Shown piece after piece: positions 46,381 through 57,105 of a DNA stretch of 64,000 nucleotides. The position numbers and the translations under genes are program-made. This DNA comes from Anastatus disparis (lineage: Eukaryota > Arthropoda > Insecta > Hymenoptera > Eupelmidae): the NCBI GenBank assembly GCA_017163975.1, contig JAFFSR010000353.1, positions 30,001 through 94,000 of the forward strand. The letters are read 5' to 3'. The notes beneath the pieces are model-generated. The model was not told the DNA's origin. It searched no databases and saw only the letters and a program-made list of their open reading frames with translations. How positions within the stretch are numbered: the first letter of the stretch is position 1; each line of letters opens with the position of its first letter.

Positions 46381-47730
46381 ATGACAAGCCAACAATTAAA
46401 TGTAGAGTTACTATGGATCTCTGAGCATATACGTAGGAATGAAGTTTTTAAAGCAGCTGATGAAATTGCCCAAATAGTAGACCGACTACCTCGGCGAAAG
46501 AGCCGCCGCTTGAAAGACAATCGTAGATGAGATGACGTATGACTCGTGGCTGGAATTTAATAAACTTCCAACAGAGCAAAGCGCGTGCAATCAATTCGCT
46601 AATTTCTCGAGTAGCTAACAAAACCCTATTCCTCTTAGCGGTAGCAATGCAACTATTCATCCACCGACCACATCTCCTCGAGCACAATCTACACAAGAGC
46701 TGACCACATCGAGAGCAGTACCTTGGACGAATAGTTCCCAATATTCAGAGCTTATGGATTTGATGTCAACAGTACATCAAGAAAGCGTTCTACTGCGCGT
46801 GTTCACGTGTAGCACTACTAGATATCCTTCATTAAGCACAGCGAGCATACCTCTTCCTATAAAGTCAACTAATACCCTCCCTACTAATACCGCAACGACC
46901 TACCATGGAGGACATAATAGCGCACCAACTCCTCAATTTTACCCGTACTTGTATCTCCCTTCTTATACTAGTCCATGGATTTATATCCCTTATATTGCAT
47001 CACCTCCTGGATATCTGCGCTTCTCACAACCTCTAATACAGCTCCTTTCTCCAACCATTTCACCAAATCCTATAAAGCAACCACCTGCACTAGAGCATAC
47101 AATTTATGCCAATAGCTTTAGAGAACTGCAATAGTTGAACCAGAAAAAAGAGACTTGCAGAGCCCAGAAAAACGTATACTGACCCCCTCCAGCCCCGGAT
47201 AAATCCTCATTCCCCACTACAACTTGCACTGGTATTAAGCCGTCCAAATTAAGCAAGACAGCTGTAAGTTTCCCCTTTGAATTTGAAGATGTTTCAATGC
47301 GTCAGGATTCAATACTAGTGTTAACTTCAATTACTAGCAATCACCCTGTAACCACTTTAGCTAGCCCTCCAATCAAGAGCAAGTGCATACAGAAGGAAAT
47401 CATTGCCCCAAACTAAGAGCAGAGAGTAAAACTCGAAGAGCAAGCCGAGCAAATAAAACAAGAACTCGGAAAGTGCAAAGCGTCGACAATTATAGTAGTT
47501 CCGACACTTGTAAGTCCAGAGTACCAAGCCACACTTCTAAGCAAGCACTCTCGACGCAGAACCTACCGTCAATTAGAAAAAACTTTTGGCGAAAGCAGGT
47601 AGAGCCATGCTTCAGGTGTAGTAGCTTAAGACACTGGCTGCGAGAATGTTCTAAGCCTATTAGGTGCTATATCTGTGGACAAATTAACGTGCGTATCAGC
47701 GACTGCACCCAGTGCCAAAAGAGCGGGTGA
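46381..47730 (+). pseudogene. Decayed gag-like gene with zinc knuckle
   Basis: ATG at 46381 opens about 49 codons. Coding-like sequence then continues in shifting frames: a proline/serine/threonine-rich middle (46750-47130) and a basic, RNA-binding-like stretch (47383-47560). A CCHC zinc knuckle (C-x2-C-x4-H-x4-C) begins at about 47608. A second knuckle-like motif has a valine in place of histidine. This order fits a retroelement gag or LINE ORF1. No pol was found next to it, so the source element is unknown. Confidence 0.5.
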
Positions 47731-47738
47731 GCATAGCA

Positions 47739-48135
47739 TCGAAAGAGTGAGCGAGCAGAGCATCAACCGGGCAAGCAAGCCGAGCCTTCCCTGAGCGAGC
47801 GAGCAGAGCAAAACAAGAGCAAGCGAGCAGAGCAAAGCAATGGAATGGAACCCACCAAAAGCGAACGAGCAGAGCAAAATAAAAGTAAGGAAGCAGAGCA
47901 TAAAAGGAGCGAGTGTGCAGAGCATTCACAGAGCGAGCGAGCAGAGCCAAACCAGAGCGAGCAAACAGAGTATGAAAATAGCGAGCGAGCAGAGCATTTA
48001 CAGAGCGAGCGAGCAGAGTTAAATTAGAGCAAGCGAGCAGAGTACGGCAAGAACGACCGGGCAGAGCAAAACAACGGCGAGCGTGCAGAGCACAAACAGA
48101 ACAAGCAAGCAAAACATGAACCGGGCGAGCGAAAT
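47739..48135 (+). repeat. 24-bp minisatellite encoding SERAE repeats
   Basis: About sixteen units of 24 bases, consensus AGCGAGCGAGCAGAGC plus eight variable bases. The units are in frame and read (S/N)-(E/K)-R-A-E plus three variable residues. The plus frame stays open from 47845 to 48027, then a stop occurs in one unit and the pattern resumes. It directly follows the zinc-knuckle region, so it may be an expanded C-terminal tail of that protein. Confidence 0.85.
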
Positions 48136-48610
48136 GTGCATAAGCAGAGCAAGCGAGCAGAGCTAAGCAGCGATATGTCTGGTAATGTTAGTGAAGTGGC
48201 AACTTATGGGTCAAAAAGAAGTTATTGTAGCCTCGTTTATAGTAATAGACACACTATTGACCAACTCTACGATCTTCCAAATTTTAGCCATGCGAAATAT
48301 ATCTTTGCTACAGCGAGCAAAAAAGCAACCCATCGACCCGAGCCCTAAATTCAGCAAATTCCCTTTATACCATCATTAATATGCCTATATTAACCCTCCT
48401 GCACCATATTTAGCTATTTAAAATCCTTATTAATCAATCTCACGACTCATTCAGCTAATCCATTCATTAGGCAATTTTGTGTATTTACTGAATTACTCCT
48501 TTTTATGCTATTTAATTATTCCTCATACACATTGTACTAACATTGCTAGCTACTCACGCTTTTCTACTGACACATAATCAAGTGCTGGATTTTACTTTTA
48601 AGCGTTACTA
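48136..48610 (+). other. Possible continuation of the gag-like gene; spacer
   Basis: A frame from the minisatellite continues to about 48348 without recognised motifs, while another frame (48185-48379) is hydrophobic. The rest to 48610 is AT-rich with no feature. Confidence 0.3.
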
Positions 48611-48623
48611 TTACGTAATTAAG

Positions 48624-48979
48624 GAGAGCGCGGTGGCGTAATGGATAGAGCTTTTGCCTTCAAGGCGGAGGGCATGGGTTCGAATCCTGGCCAGGTACCT
48701 CTAACTTTTTTTCAAAAGAAAATTAGTGTATGTGCCATTTATATCGCGACTCTTAAAAAATCCGACCTCATTGGGTATCGGTTGATTATTGGTCACAAAA
48801 GTGGCTGACCATACATCGGTAGTCAAAGTTTTCGGTATGGTGGGTCTGACAGTCTAGCCTGATGTTATGTGTTAAACAGGAACCTGGCTAGGCTCCCTCG
48901 ACATCACCATATAAAAGAGGTTAACATATAGAGGACAATATCCTTTATATATTAATCTTTTTTTTAAATAAAAAAAAAC
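48624..48979 (+). mobile_element. tRNA-derived SINE with perfect 13-bp target duplication
   Basis: tRNA-like head at 48624-48700 with an A-box-like GTGGCGTAATGG and a B-box GGTTCGAATCC. The anticodon-loop position reads TCA in my fold. Acceptor arms do not pair, so it is not a tRNA gene. A ~250-base unrelated body follows, ending in T- and A-rich tracts. TTACGTAATTAAG occurs exactly at 48611-48623 and 48980-48992, proving the insertion boundaries. Confidence 0.88.
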
Positions 48980-48992
48980 TTACGTAATTAAG

Positions 48993-49369
48993 AGTAAAAT
49001 CTATAAATAGAATATTTTTTTGTAAAGTACTTGATAGATTTGCTCTGAAATTTGTATACAAGTTATTTGCCACTGTCTTCATAAAACAAGTTTTTAAAAA
49101 ATAATTTTCTTAGAGTAGTTTTTTTATCACTTCTTTTGATTTCTGATTTAACGATTTCACTAAGTCTTTTCTTACTTTCTTACTTCCTCTCTGTCCTTCT
49201 ATCTCAGATTGATCCTCATTTTTACCATATTTTCATCCATCCTTGCTTCTCTCTTCCTATTTCCTAATCACTCTCTCACATTCATTAATTTTTCTTGAAT
49301 AGAAATTGTATTTAACATTGAAATCACATTTCAAAAAATGAAATAAAATTACTCTAACTCAATGAGCTC
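48993..49369. other. Spacer, nothing recognised
   Basis: AT-rich with a TTACTTCCTCTCTGTCC-type pyrimidine-rich patch. No coding or repeat feature supported. The left end of P3 may lie here, but no terminal inverted repeat was identified. Confidence 0.4.
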
Positions 49370-49975
49370 TATGAGAAAGCATTGCGCCAAAGCACTTGGC
49401 AGCGTTTTTTTCGTCTCTGTAAGCAATTTTTTGAAGAGAGTCATATAATAGTTCACTATTTCTCTTAGGCAAATTTTGTTGAGATCCTTGAGGAAGTAGT
49501 GAATAAAGCCACTCTCTCAACAGATGTGATCTCTGTATAGCACACTACTCCCCATTATAAAGGTTTTCTTGGTAAGCGTGAAAACAGCATACTTTCTGGG
49601 AAGAAAACTGTCTTTGTAAGTCGGTAAAGCCCGTGGTAATGTAATCCTTTCTATTTATAACATTACGTGCCATAATAGATTCTATGTATCTAGCCTTTTC
49701 AGCAACTCTGACATAAATTCTTACAGCATTTCTCGCTACGTTGTTAAAATGACACCGTAATTTGCGTAGAATATCATCACCATCGAACCGTATAGACGTG
49801 ACGACACGTAATCGTTACTAGTTTCTATATCTTCTGATAAATTATAAAATTCGCAGGGCGGCGCTATTATCCAATGACCAATGACTTGTTCTTGTAGAGA
49901 AACTACTACCACTTCCTTGGATGAAAATTTATTATCTTTATCTCTTAAGCCTTGAATATCTATTACGCAATCCAT
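49370..49975 (-). pseudogene. Unassigned Polinton-associated gene (IDIQG motif)
   Basis: ATG at 49975, then 79 codons with CVIDIQGLRDKDNKF, KEVVVVSLQEQVIGHW and IIAPP. A stop follows, but coding-like sequence continues in other frames, for example IYVRVAEKARYIE near 49700, then a CFHA motif. I recall this type of protein from insect genomes next to Polinton capsid genes, with a nuclease-like look; no activity is claimed. It is the last gene of P3, about 115 bases after the capsid gene. Confidence 0.5.
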
Positions 49976-50090
49976 CCTGTTTAGAACGTGAGTGCATGTG
50001 TGCTACAGTTAAGTGTGAGAAGCAACTGAAGCAATAGGGAATGAGCTAAACGGTATTATAATGTTTCTCCCATCATTTTCTCCCTCCACC

Positions 50091-51423
50091 TCAGGCATTA
50101 AAATCCGTTATAATTTGTCTGTACGAGTCTATTTCTAGTACGTTATCAAATTCAGCGTAAACAATTCAATTGATTATTTCCCTAAGCACCTGCTCAAAGC
50201 GAACTTCAATACGTAGAGCATCCGAGCGAATGAGATTTCAATGTGATGAAAAATGAGCCGATAAATCAGGCGTCAAATCAAATACAAAGAGACGGTAAAC
50301 TTCTGAATAAGTGCTTCGGCTGATATCGATACCCTCATTGAGAAAATATATACCAGTACCGGAGAATAGCGCGTGATAAGCGTCTACATAGAGTTTATTT
50401 CCTGTGTATTTGGCTGTAGGGGTGTGCTTGGTATTTCTACTTCATCGACATAAAGAGAGAGTAAATTTATAGAATAATGTTGAAATTTGAGAGGATTCAA
50501 TTGTCGATTGCCGTTGAAGACTTGGTTACTCACAAAACCTATGATGATCCTTTTTGGCAACTGGCCCAATATGACATTATCAAGAGTATCTCCTAAAATT
50601 CCGCAATGTAGAGTGGATGATTTGACTTCCACTCTTGTTATTGAGTGTTTTTCAGTAATTTTGGTTAAAGCATTAGCATGAGCTAATAGTACGGCTGGAC
50701 TTATTTTAGCTCGATGGAGATTAGCGTCGCTTCTCTGATGCGTACTAAAAATTTTTCGTCATCGCTAAAATCCATCAAACAAAACGCGTCCTTGCTACGA
50801 ACAAGCCCCACTCGCATCTCAACACCGTTTACCAAAAATTTACCTTGATTAAATACATCGCAATAGAGGTGGCCAATTATATCGACAACTGTACCACCAG
50901 CTGTAAAGTATTGACGATTCCGAGAACCAACATTGGCCCCAGCTGTTTCAGTAGCAATTGCTGGTTACGCATCCATACATCCTGCTGTATTCGCATACCA
51001 AAGTGCGGAGGTTAGATGTGATATTAAGGCAGGAGAAGCGTAATTTAAAAGCGTATTTATGTAAGCTCTGTAAGGATGAGCGTTGTTTGGGGGTGAAACT
51101 AGCTTTGAATTAGAAAAGATGTCCGCTTGCTCGAACAAAGAATGTAAAAAATTGTTAATAGGAGCAACTTTTGAACTATCGGCGGTTTCCACGGGTGCAA
51201 TTTCCACGCTTACTTGTAACATTGTATGAACTAGATCGATGTAATGCTCGGTCAAATTAGGAACCAAAAATTCTAAAGGTGAATCGCTTTCATTGCTGAG
51301 AGATGATACAGGTTTTTAGTAAAGAAAAAAACTGCTTTCAATCGATGTTTGCGTCGGAGGAACATTAAAAATATCTAGATCGCTCTTCATACCTTCACAA
51401 CTGCACGCGTGTAGGAAAGCCAT
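50091..51423 (-). pseudogene. P3 major capsid protein (F54H12.2-like)
   Basis: Major capsid protein of the Polinton type often annotated as F54H12.2-like. ATG at 51423, TGA at 50091, about 440 codons. Blocks: MAFLHACSCEGMKSDLDIF, EHYIDLVHTMLQV, NNFLHSLFEQADI, YRAYINTLLNYAS, LGQLPKRIIIGFV, ALFSGTGIYFLNEG, LFVFDLTPDLSAH. Stops include TAG near 51318, one near 50965 and others towards the C-terminus. It shares little with the P2 capsid protein at 42.2-43.4 kb, so the two elements are of different lineages. Follows the minor virion protein by 13 bases. Confidence 0.82.
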
Positions 51424-51436
51424 TTTTTTAAATGAC

Positions 51437-51952
51437 TTATTTAGGTCTAAGAATGTCGGATACGCTTCTCAATACTTTCTTCTTTCGCCTCAATGTGTTC
51501 TTTTTCTTGCCTATACCATGCTTATTTGTCTTTTTCTTTGAATTTCTTTTCTTGCTCGATGCGTTGTGTGCGGGAACACAAGCTCACGTTGACTGTCGTT
51601 TGCGCTTAGCAGTAACAGCTTTATATCCACTGCCTTTCATAATATCGGAAATTTTATTAGCAGCTTTTCTTTTTAAATTTCGACCCGACTCTCGAACACG
51701 CGTGTTGAGAGGCTCCTCAAAATTCGCTCTCTTATTCGACACGTCGTTGAGCACGATTGAACCTGTTCGGACGGCTTCTTTGCTTACTACTTTGGCCCCA
51801 CTAGCGAGATATGGCACGATTACTCTGAATAATCCTCCGAGAAAGCTACCAATTCCAGAGCCTCTTTGAAACGTTGAACCAGAGTTAACGTTTTTAATAC
51901 CGCTTTCACCACCACCAGCCTGCTCATCGTAGTAATGAATATAATAGCTCAT
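51437..51952 (-). pseudogene. P3 minor virion protein (pX-like)
   Basis: Start at 51952 (MSYYIHYYDEQAGGG; an upstream in-frame ATG exists at 51964). Contains FQRGSGIGSFLGGLFR, a hydrophobic helix, KEAVRTGSIVLNDVS and RESGRNLKRKAANKI. An in-frame TGA at 51584-51586 is followed in the same frame by a strongly basic tail ending SDILRPK at 51437, which looks like the original C-terminus. Predicted to sit inside the capsid and bind DNA or membranes (inference from Polinton gene order). Confidence 0.72.
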
Positions 51953-51964
51953 ATCGCTATGCAA

Positions 51965-52777
51965 TTATCGACTACGCTTGGAATGAAGCGTAACCGTCAG
52001 CGTTCCATACTCAAATCGTATTTTATGCCCATGTTGATCTTTTATATCAATAACAATATTTCGAAAGGTATGATGTAGTAGAGGTATGTATTGAATCGGT
52101 GCAAACTGTTTGACAACGGTTGATCCGAATTTGTACTTTGAATTTTCCAGGGCTGCAATGCGTAAAAGTGCCGTTTCTGTATCACCGACTGCATAAGGTT
52201 CGCATATGTCTGTGTAAAAGTAAAGTTGATCGGGTATGGCCTGTGCTAAACTAGCTGGTCTATTGCCCACATTTATACTTGTTCCTGAGTTGGAAGTGAC
52301 GAAAGTTCCTTTTTCTCTTGGGACAATATCTTCAAAACCAAAAATTCGACGAATTTTTTCGTTGAAAGTCGTGTAATGTGGCTCTTTGCAAGTGCAAATC
52401 CTTTTTAAGATGTAATAAACTTTCTGATACTCAGTTACTTCAAGCTTCTGATGTTCACGCGCCGCGGGTACTTTATTTATTTCTTCTGCAAGTTGTTCGA
52501 TGCTACTGTATACGCCGTGAGGAAAATTACAAAACCCGTTATTTTTCGAAACTTTAGGTTTAGCGCTTTTTAATTTGAAAGTATAATAAGCTTAAGGTTC
52601 TTGAATATACATAATAGTACAGGGTACGTGTATTTCAGCTATGCCAACCTGCCAGTTACCGATTAATCTAATTTTACGATATAAATAAGTGGTAAAACAA
52701 GTAGTCGTACTGTCAGAAAAATAGCGCATACTACTGTTACTTGGTAATATTAAGTAAAAATCATCTAGATTATCCAT
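51965..52777 (-). pseudogene. P3 penton-like capsid protein
   Basis: ATG at 52777 (MDNLDDFYLILPSNSSM). One frame stays open to 51965 except for a single TAA at 52592-52594, with no frameshift. Recognisable blocks: GNWQVGIAEIHVPCT, CKEPHYTTFNEKI, IPDQLYFYTDICEPYAVGD, QFAPIQYIPL. About 270 codons. One substitution away from an open frame, it is among the youngest-looking P3 genes. It ends 12 bases before the start of the minor virion protein. Confidence 0.75.
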
Positions 52778-52903
52778 TATTTTCAAATTCTTTCAATGTC
52801 TGATGCTTTTATCCAAGAATTAAATTTATCTGGATATTCTTTCCACTTTACAAATAGCTCTTTTTTATTTCCACTTCCATTGGTCCGAGGAACGTGTTCA
52901 ATC

Positions 52904-53900
52904 TTAAAATTTTTGATCTCCCAGCAGTCGCTGTGATCCTACAGGAGCCAAATCTTCTGTATAAAAAAAACCGTCAATGTCCTCTCTTTGTAAATCTTGT
53001 AACTCGTAGGTATAAAGATTTTGCCGGATAGGAAAGCGTTTGACTTTAAATACTTCCTCGCAATAATTCTTCTCGAATCCTTTCGCAAAGGTTTCCTTAG
53101 AGCAACTGATCCTCACGTAGTCACTGACCTCGTATTTACGGTCTTTTATTTTCCTTTGATTTATTCTTTGCTGAAGAGCGCGCCTCTGTAAATTCGCTCG
53201 TGCCTCAGCCACGTTATATAAATTAACCTCTAAAAGTTTCATCTTTATACTTAAATGTACTGTATTGTTGTATGCATAAATTATCTTTTGTATGACATCG
53301 ATGCACCTATGTATATTGCGATGTGTGGAATATCTCCAAACACGTTCTTTGAGAGTTCAATTAAGAAGTTCTACCACTGCCGCCTTAATGTCCGGATTTC
53401 TTACCGCTTCAAACTGTATGTCATATTTTTTAAGAGTATTTTGCAAACCTGCAACAACAAATTCTTTACCTTTGTCAGTTTGCAAGTAAATAGGAGTACG
53501 ACCATTAGCTCACTTAAGAATCTTCTTGAATGCAGCTGATACAGTATGCGCTGTTTTATCCCGTAGTGGTTCTACCCATGCATACTTACTGAGCACGTCA
53601 ATGACCACTAGTAAGTACGAATAATACCGTCATTTTCTTTTTTTAGACTTGTTAGCTGACACAAATGCCTCCCAAACGTCATCCACGTTAGTTACGTTAT
53701 AGTGTAATCTAGAAAATTTTTTCTTGTAGGACGGTGAAGACTATAAGCATCTTAATTATTCAACTACTCATGTTCTCGTTTTTGCTTTTTTCTCTGTTTT
53801 TCAATGATTTACCCTTTATATTTACGTGTATCAAATTTTGCGCTCCTGCATAACCTGCTTCGTGCGAAGGGTCGTAATACTGATTTTCGAAAGACATTCT
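52904..53900 (-). pseudogene. P3 integrase
   Basis: Retrovirus-type integrase. Region order: YYDPSHEAGYAGAQNLI (about 53890-53840), DAYSLHRP-like segment, core VVIDVLSKYAWVEPL, QTDKGKEFV and VVELLN, then the C-terminal SH3-like part with DYVRISCSKETFAKGF ending at 52904. The position of the first catalytic aspartate reads WEAFVSAN, so it appears lost. The second (TDKGKE) and the glutamate (VVEL) are present. Multiple stops and frameshifts occur between 53810 and 53240. It belongs to a different integrase subtype from P2 and has no visible chromodomain. Confidence 0.8.
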
Positions 53901-53999
53901 TTCTCTTCAAAGGTTCGCTTTCAGCCACTTTTTCTAAGCAGCATGTCTCGTTACGGGTGGTGTAAGTACTGGTGATAACATTTTTCGTTTCGCAGTATT

Positions 54000-54740
54000 T
54001 GAAGGAGACGTCAACCTATTAGCAATTTTTAAAATTTCCGTGTTTCCAATTAAATTATTAGGGGTTTCTGAACTTCTAATAAACTTTGCCTATTCAAATC
54101 TACCAATTGGCGCTTCGTCATCCTCCTCTATTTCTTCTTTTTCTTTTGCAAAACAATGGTAAGTAATTCTACTATTTTGGATCGTGGTATAAGTTTGCCA
54201 TCTACGATAAAGCTTCCAGTACTACCTCATTTTAATCGATCTGGCTCAAAAGTGCGCCTATGTTTCAGTGAAAGTCGTGCTTTTCTAGGATAAATTTTAG
54301 GCACATTATCAAGTATTTTTTCTTTTATTTTAGGTGCCAATGTAGCTTCGATTTCGTCAATATCTCAACCAATTTCACCATTATCCGTACGTTCATTATC
54401 TTTAAAAAATAAATAACGCCTCAAAACTTGCAAATAATTTTTACACGTTACTCGCTCGCTGTTAAAACTTTTAGAATTAAGAATTTTGTACATCTCCGAA
54501 TCAAGCCGTGATACATTATCACCAGGTGTCTGCATGGTTTTGTCAGCATTTCCAGTTGTGCTATCTGTCGTAGAAATAGTTGCAGGTACAGCTACTTCCT
54601 GCTGCTGGTGCTGCTGCTGTGAAAAACCTTGTATTTGTTCTAGAGTTTTTTCAGGGACAATGACTATTTTTCGAGCAAGTTTCTTGGCTTTTTTTTTTGT
54701 CTTGAAAGAAAATTAATTTTGCTTCCTAAACTTTTTGAAA
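54000..54740 (-). pseudogene. P3 conserved linker protein upstream of integrase
   Basis: Basic start LARKIVIVPEKTLEQIQ, a glutamine-rich stretch, QTPGDNVSRLDSEMYKIL, NYLQVLRRYLFF, VPKIYPRKARL and VDGKLIPRSKIVELL. This segment normally precedes the integrase region in this Polinton type, either separate or fused. Stops near 54370 and 54228 and later frame changes. Function unknown; DNA or virion scaffold role is speculation. Confidence 0.6.
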
Positions 54741-54769
54741 AAATCGTACTTATTAGTGGGTCCAATAGA

Positions 54770-55173
54770 AATGATAAAAAAGAACCACTACTCTGGATTA
54801 TAGCTTACACGTTTTTTAGCTTTTTATGCATTACCACCAGCACCACTGCTTCTTCCACTCCTTACTAATTTTCTTAGAATAGTTTTTTGTTTTCTTAAGC
54901 GGTTTTGTTCAAGAGTTTTGAATTTTTAACACCTTACAGTACGTTCAGAGCACACTCGCAAATGCACTTTATGAGATTTTTATCGGCTGTACGAATCAGA
55001 GCTGAACGTTGTTGACTGTCTGCGTCACTCAGAGCATTTAAAAGTGCAACGTATTTTTTTTAATATAATTTTTCAGACGTACAGCAAGCGCAGGACTTAA
55101 TGGAATTTTTTTTTCCTCCTTCTTGTTTTTCTTCTTTTGTTACGAATGAGGCCATTGATGTTGTCTCAGCCAT
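54770..55173 (-). pseudogene. P3 small conserved protein
   Basis: ATG at 55173 (MAETTSMASF). Core VALLNALSDADSQQRSALIR followed by NLIKCICECALNVL, which I recognise as recurrent in insect Polintons, then a lysine-rich end. Stops near 55060, 54930 and 54895. Role unknown. Confidence 0.55.
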
Positions 55174-55249
55174 CGCTATCTAGTGCAACTTGTCATCGAA
55201 AAATTGTCAGTGCGAAAGCGAAACTTGTCTGGAGTATCTTGTTTCAAAT

Positions 55250-55700
55250 CTAATAGAAGATAGCTAAATGGCCGACTACAGGCATCGATGTAGGCTTCTT
55301 GCAAGAATTTTGCAAGAAGCCTACATCGAAATTCAACGATGGATCGCGTTGATTTGGCCCCTTATGAAAAATATTTTGCTTAATGAAAATAACACTGATA
55401 TTTTTATGGTGACAACCTTTTGTGAATAAACCAAGTACTGTATTATTCGATGATTCGCGCATTAGATCGTCGAGTATGAGTAATTTTCTCTTATCATTGT
55501 CATTGGAATAGTCACTTACTTGCGGTAAACCTTCCCGAAATGTGATGCGTTGGTTACCACATACTTTAAATTCGTTACGGTATGCTTCTTGCCACTCGGC
55601 GTAATAAAAGAGAATACGATCGAAATTCACATCGTACATTTGTGACAAACTGGACAGGAATCGCTTTACAAAGACAGTTTTTCTGGACATAGTGAACCAC
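55250..55700 (-). pseudogene. P3 packaging ATPase remnant
   Basis: Contains TVFVKRFLSSLSQ after the expected Walker A position, Walker B KLLILDDLMRES (about 55475) and the downstream VIFIKQNIFHKG. The Walker A loop itself is missing: only MSRKT remains where a glycine-rich loop should be, so ATP binding would be lost. The frame is otherwise open to 55250. Followed directly by the small conserved protein. Confidence 0.75.
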
Positions 55701-56089
55701 GAAATTATACACGTAAGTGGATGCTTCTATCGTGTATCCATTTTGAATACTGAATGAAGAAGCAACATGTATTATACTTTTTATGTTTGAAGTCCACTTC
55801 ATTTTTTTTAAATCGGGTGGTGGTGGTGGTAGTGTCGAGAGCGTGGCGGCGGCGCGGGCACACATGTTCTTATTAGCTTATTCTACACGTGTGCAGGAAT
55901 AAGCTTACTTTCCGCGTCAATCAGCTAAATAAGAAAGTATAAGCTAATCACCGCGGGGGGTATTGGCGTATTGTAAAGACCTATTGATGATTTTTTATTT
56001 TTTTTTTAATAAAAATTAATATATATTTTTATTCAATATTTTTATAATTTACATTGTTTCGCTCTTATAACCAAAAGAAAGAGAAAGCG
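55701..56089. other. Gap between P3 ATPase and polymerase remnants
   Basis: An open frame with a proline-rich patch continues to 55865. Around 55870-55950 lie inverted segments AGCTTATTC/GAATAAGCT and ATTAGCTTAT/ATAAGCTAAT. The rest is T-rich. No gene is called. Confidence 0.4.
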
Positions 56090-56719
56090 ATAGGGAAACA
56101 TATCGTCTTTTTTTCAAGACAACGCTACAAGTTTTAAATTCTGCTCTTGTTATGACTTCGTTGTAAGGTAAGCGTCGTATAGATTTGAAATTCAATCGTA
56201 TTTCTCTTTTATTCATTTCTTACTCATTCCTTTCTCGCAAATACTTCGCCTATGAGCAATTTATTTCTATCAAAATTTATTTTTAATGAATTTTTAAAAT
56301 TTAAACTTATATCCCTAACTTTGCAACATTTATAATTATTTCCTGTAGGTGTAACGGCACGGTAAGCGTAAGACTTTGGCGCCGCAGACATCATGGTACC
56401 TATATAAGCACCAGGACCGTAAGATCTTAAATTATCCGTCATATTACCCAATGAATTACCCAAGGCTGGTTCGTATTAGTCTGAACCATCCTTTTTTACA
56501 AAAATACACAAACCAGTATCACAGTATAAAGTACGCTTATCAAGTTTTTCCATAAGTTTGTACAATTCCAGTCTGGCCTGTGCAGTTGTAAGTACTGCTA
56601 TGATCACGTTCGTATTAGCTGATGTTTCTACAACTTCTGCTTTCAATTGCCAGCTAACGTATAAAATATTATCGTTTACAGGTAAAACACTGAGAACTTC
56701 TTTGTCAGGACAGGTTAAC
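56090..56719 (-). pseudogene. P3 DNA polymerase B, C-terminal remnant
   Basis: Last ~200 codons of a Polinton type-B polymerase: NVIIAVLTTAQARLELY, then motif C as YCDTGL at about 56522-56505, where the second aspartate of the family motif reads glycine. Next are GNMTDNLRSYGPGAYI and the C-terminal KNSLKINFD. Stops near 56475 and 56222. Everything upstream (exonuclease, motifs A and B) is gone, replaced by a GAT/GAC microsatellite. Confidence 0.8.
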
Positions 56720-56748
56720 AGTTTTTATAGAATTTCACGCTATCTAAC

Positions 56749-56810
56749 GATGATGATGATGACGATGACGATGACGATGATGATGACGATGACGATAATA
56801 ATTATCATAT
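56749..56810. repeat. (GAT/GAC)n microsatellite
   Basis: GATGATGATGACGATGACG-type trinucleotide run at the point where the polymerase coding sequence ends. Confidence 0.92.
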
Positions 56811-57105
56811 CTATATCTTTATTTTTTTTATTAAATAACATTCAAAGTTATTTTAAAAAACGGATTTTATTTTCTAAAATTTATGCTTGAAAAATAATAT
56901 TCACTATAAAAATCAATTCAAAAAGTATTTTATAAAAACTCATTTATACTTACAATGATACTCGTTGTATTCATTTATTAGGTCCTGCAGTACATGGCAT
57001 CTTCTAGATTTCTTGATTTCACAAATTCGGCTGCTGTTAATACAGCATGCTCGTTTTATTTTGAAAATCCATTGTACAATCGCGCAATCAAACGTAACGA
57101 CACGC
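56811..57105. other. Flank of the LTR element; possible short exon
   Basis: On the minus strand 57095-56960 is open, with CCINSSRICEIKKSRRC and a donor-like TGTAAGT at its end. No family recognised. It is adjacent to the LTR element insertion site. ACGC at 57102-57105 is the target duplication. Confidence 0.3.

Noticed and set aside
47626..48112. Minus-strand frames rich in LLARS repeats
   Set aside because: They are the antisense of the 24-bp minisatellite; the plus strand carries the zinc knuckle in front of the array.
48624..48700. Selenocysteine or suppressor tRNA with TCA anticodon
   Set aside because: The acceptor arms do not pair, the shape is not that of tRNA-Sec, and the sequence lies inside a SINE with a perfect target duplication.
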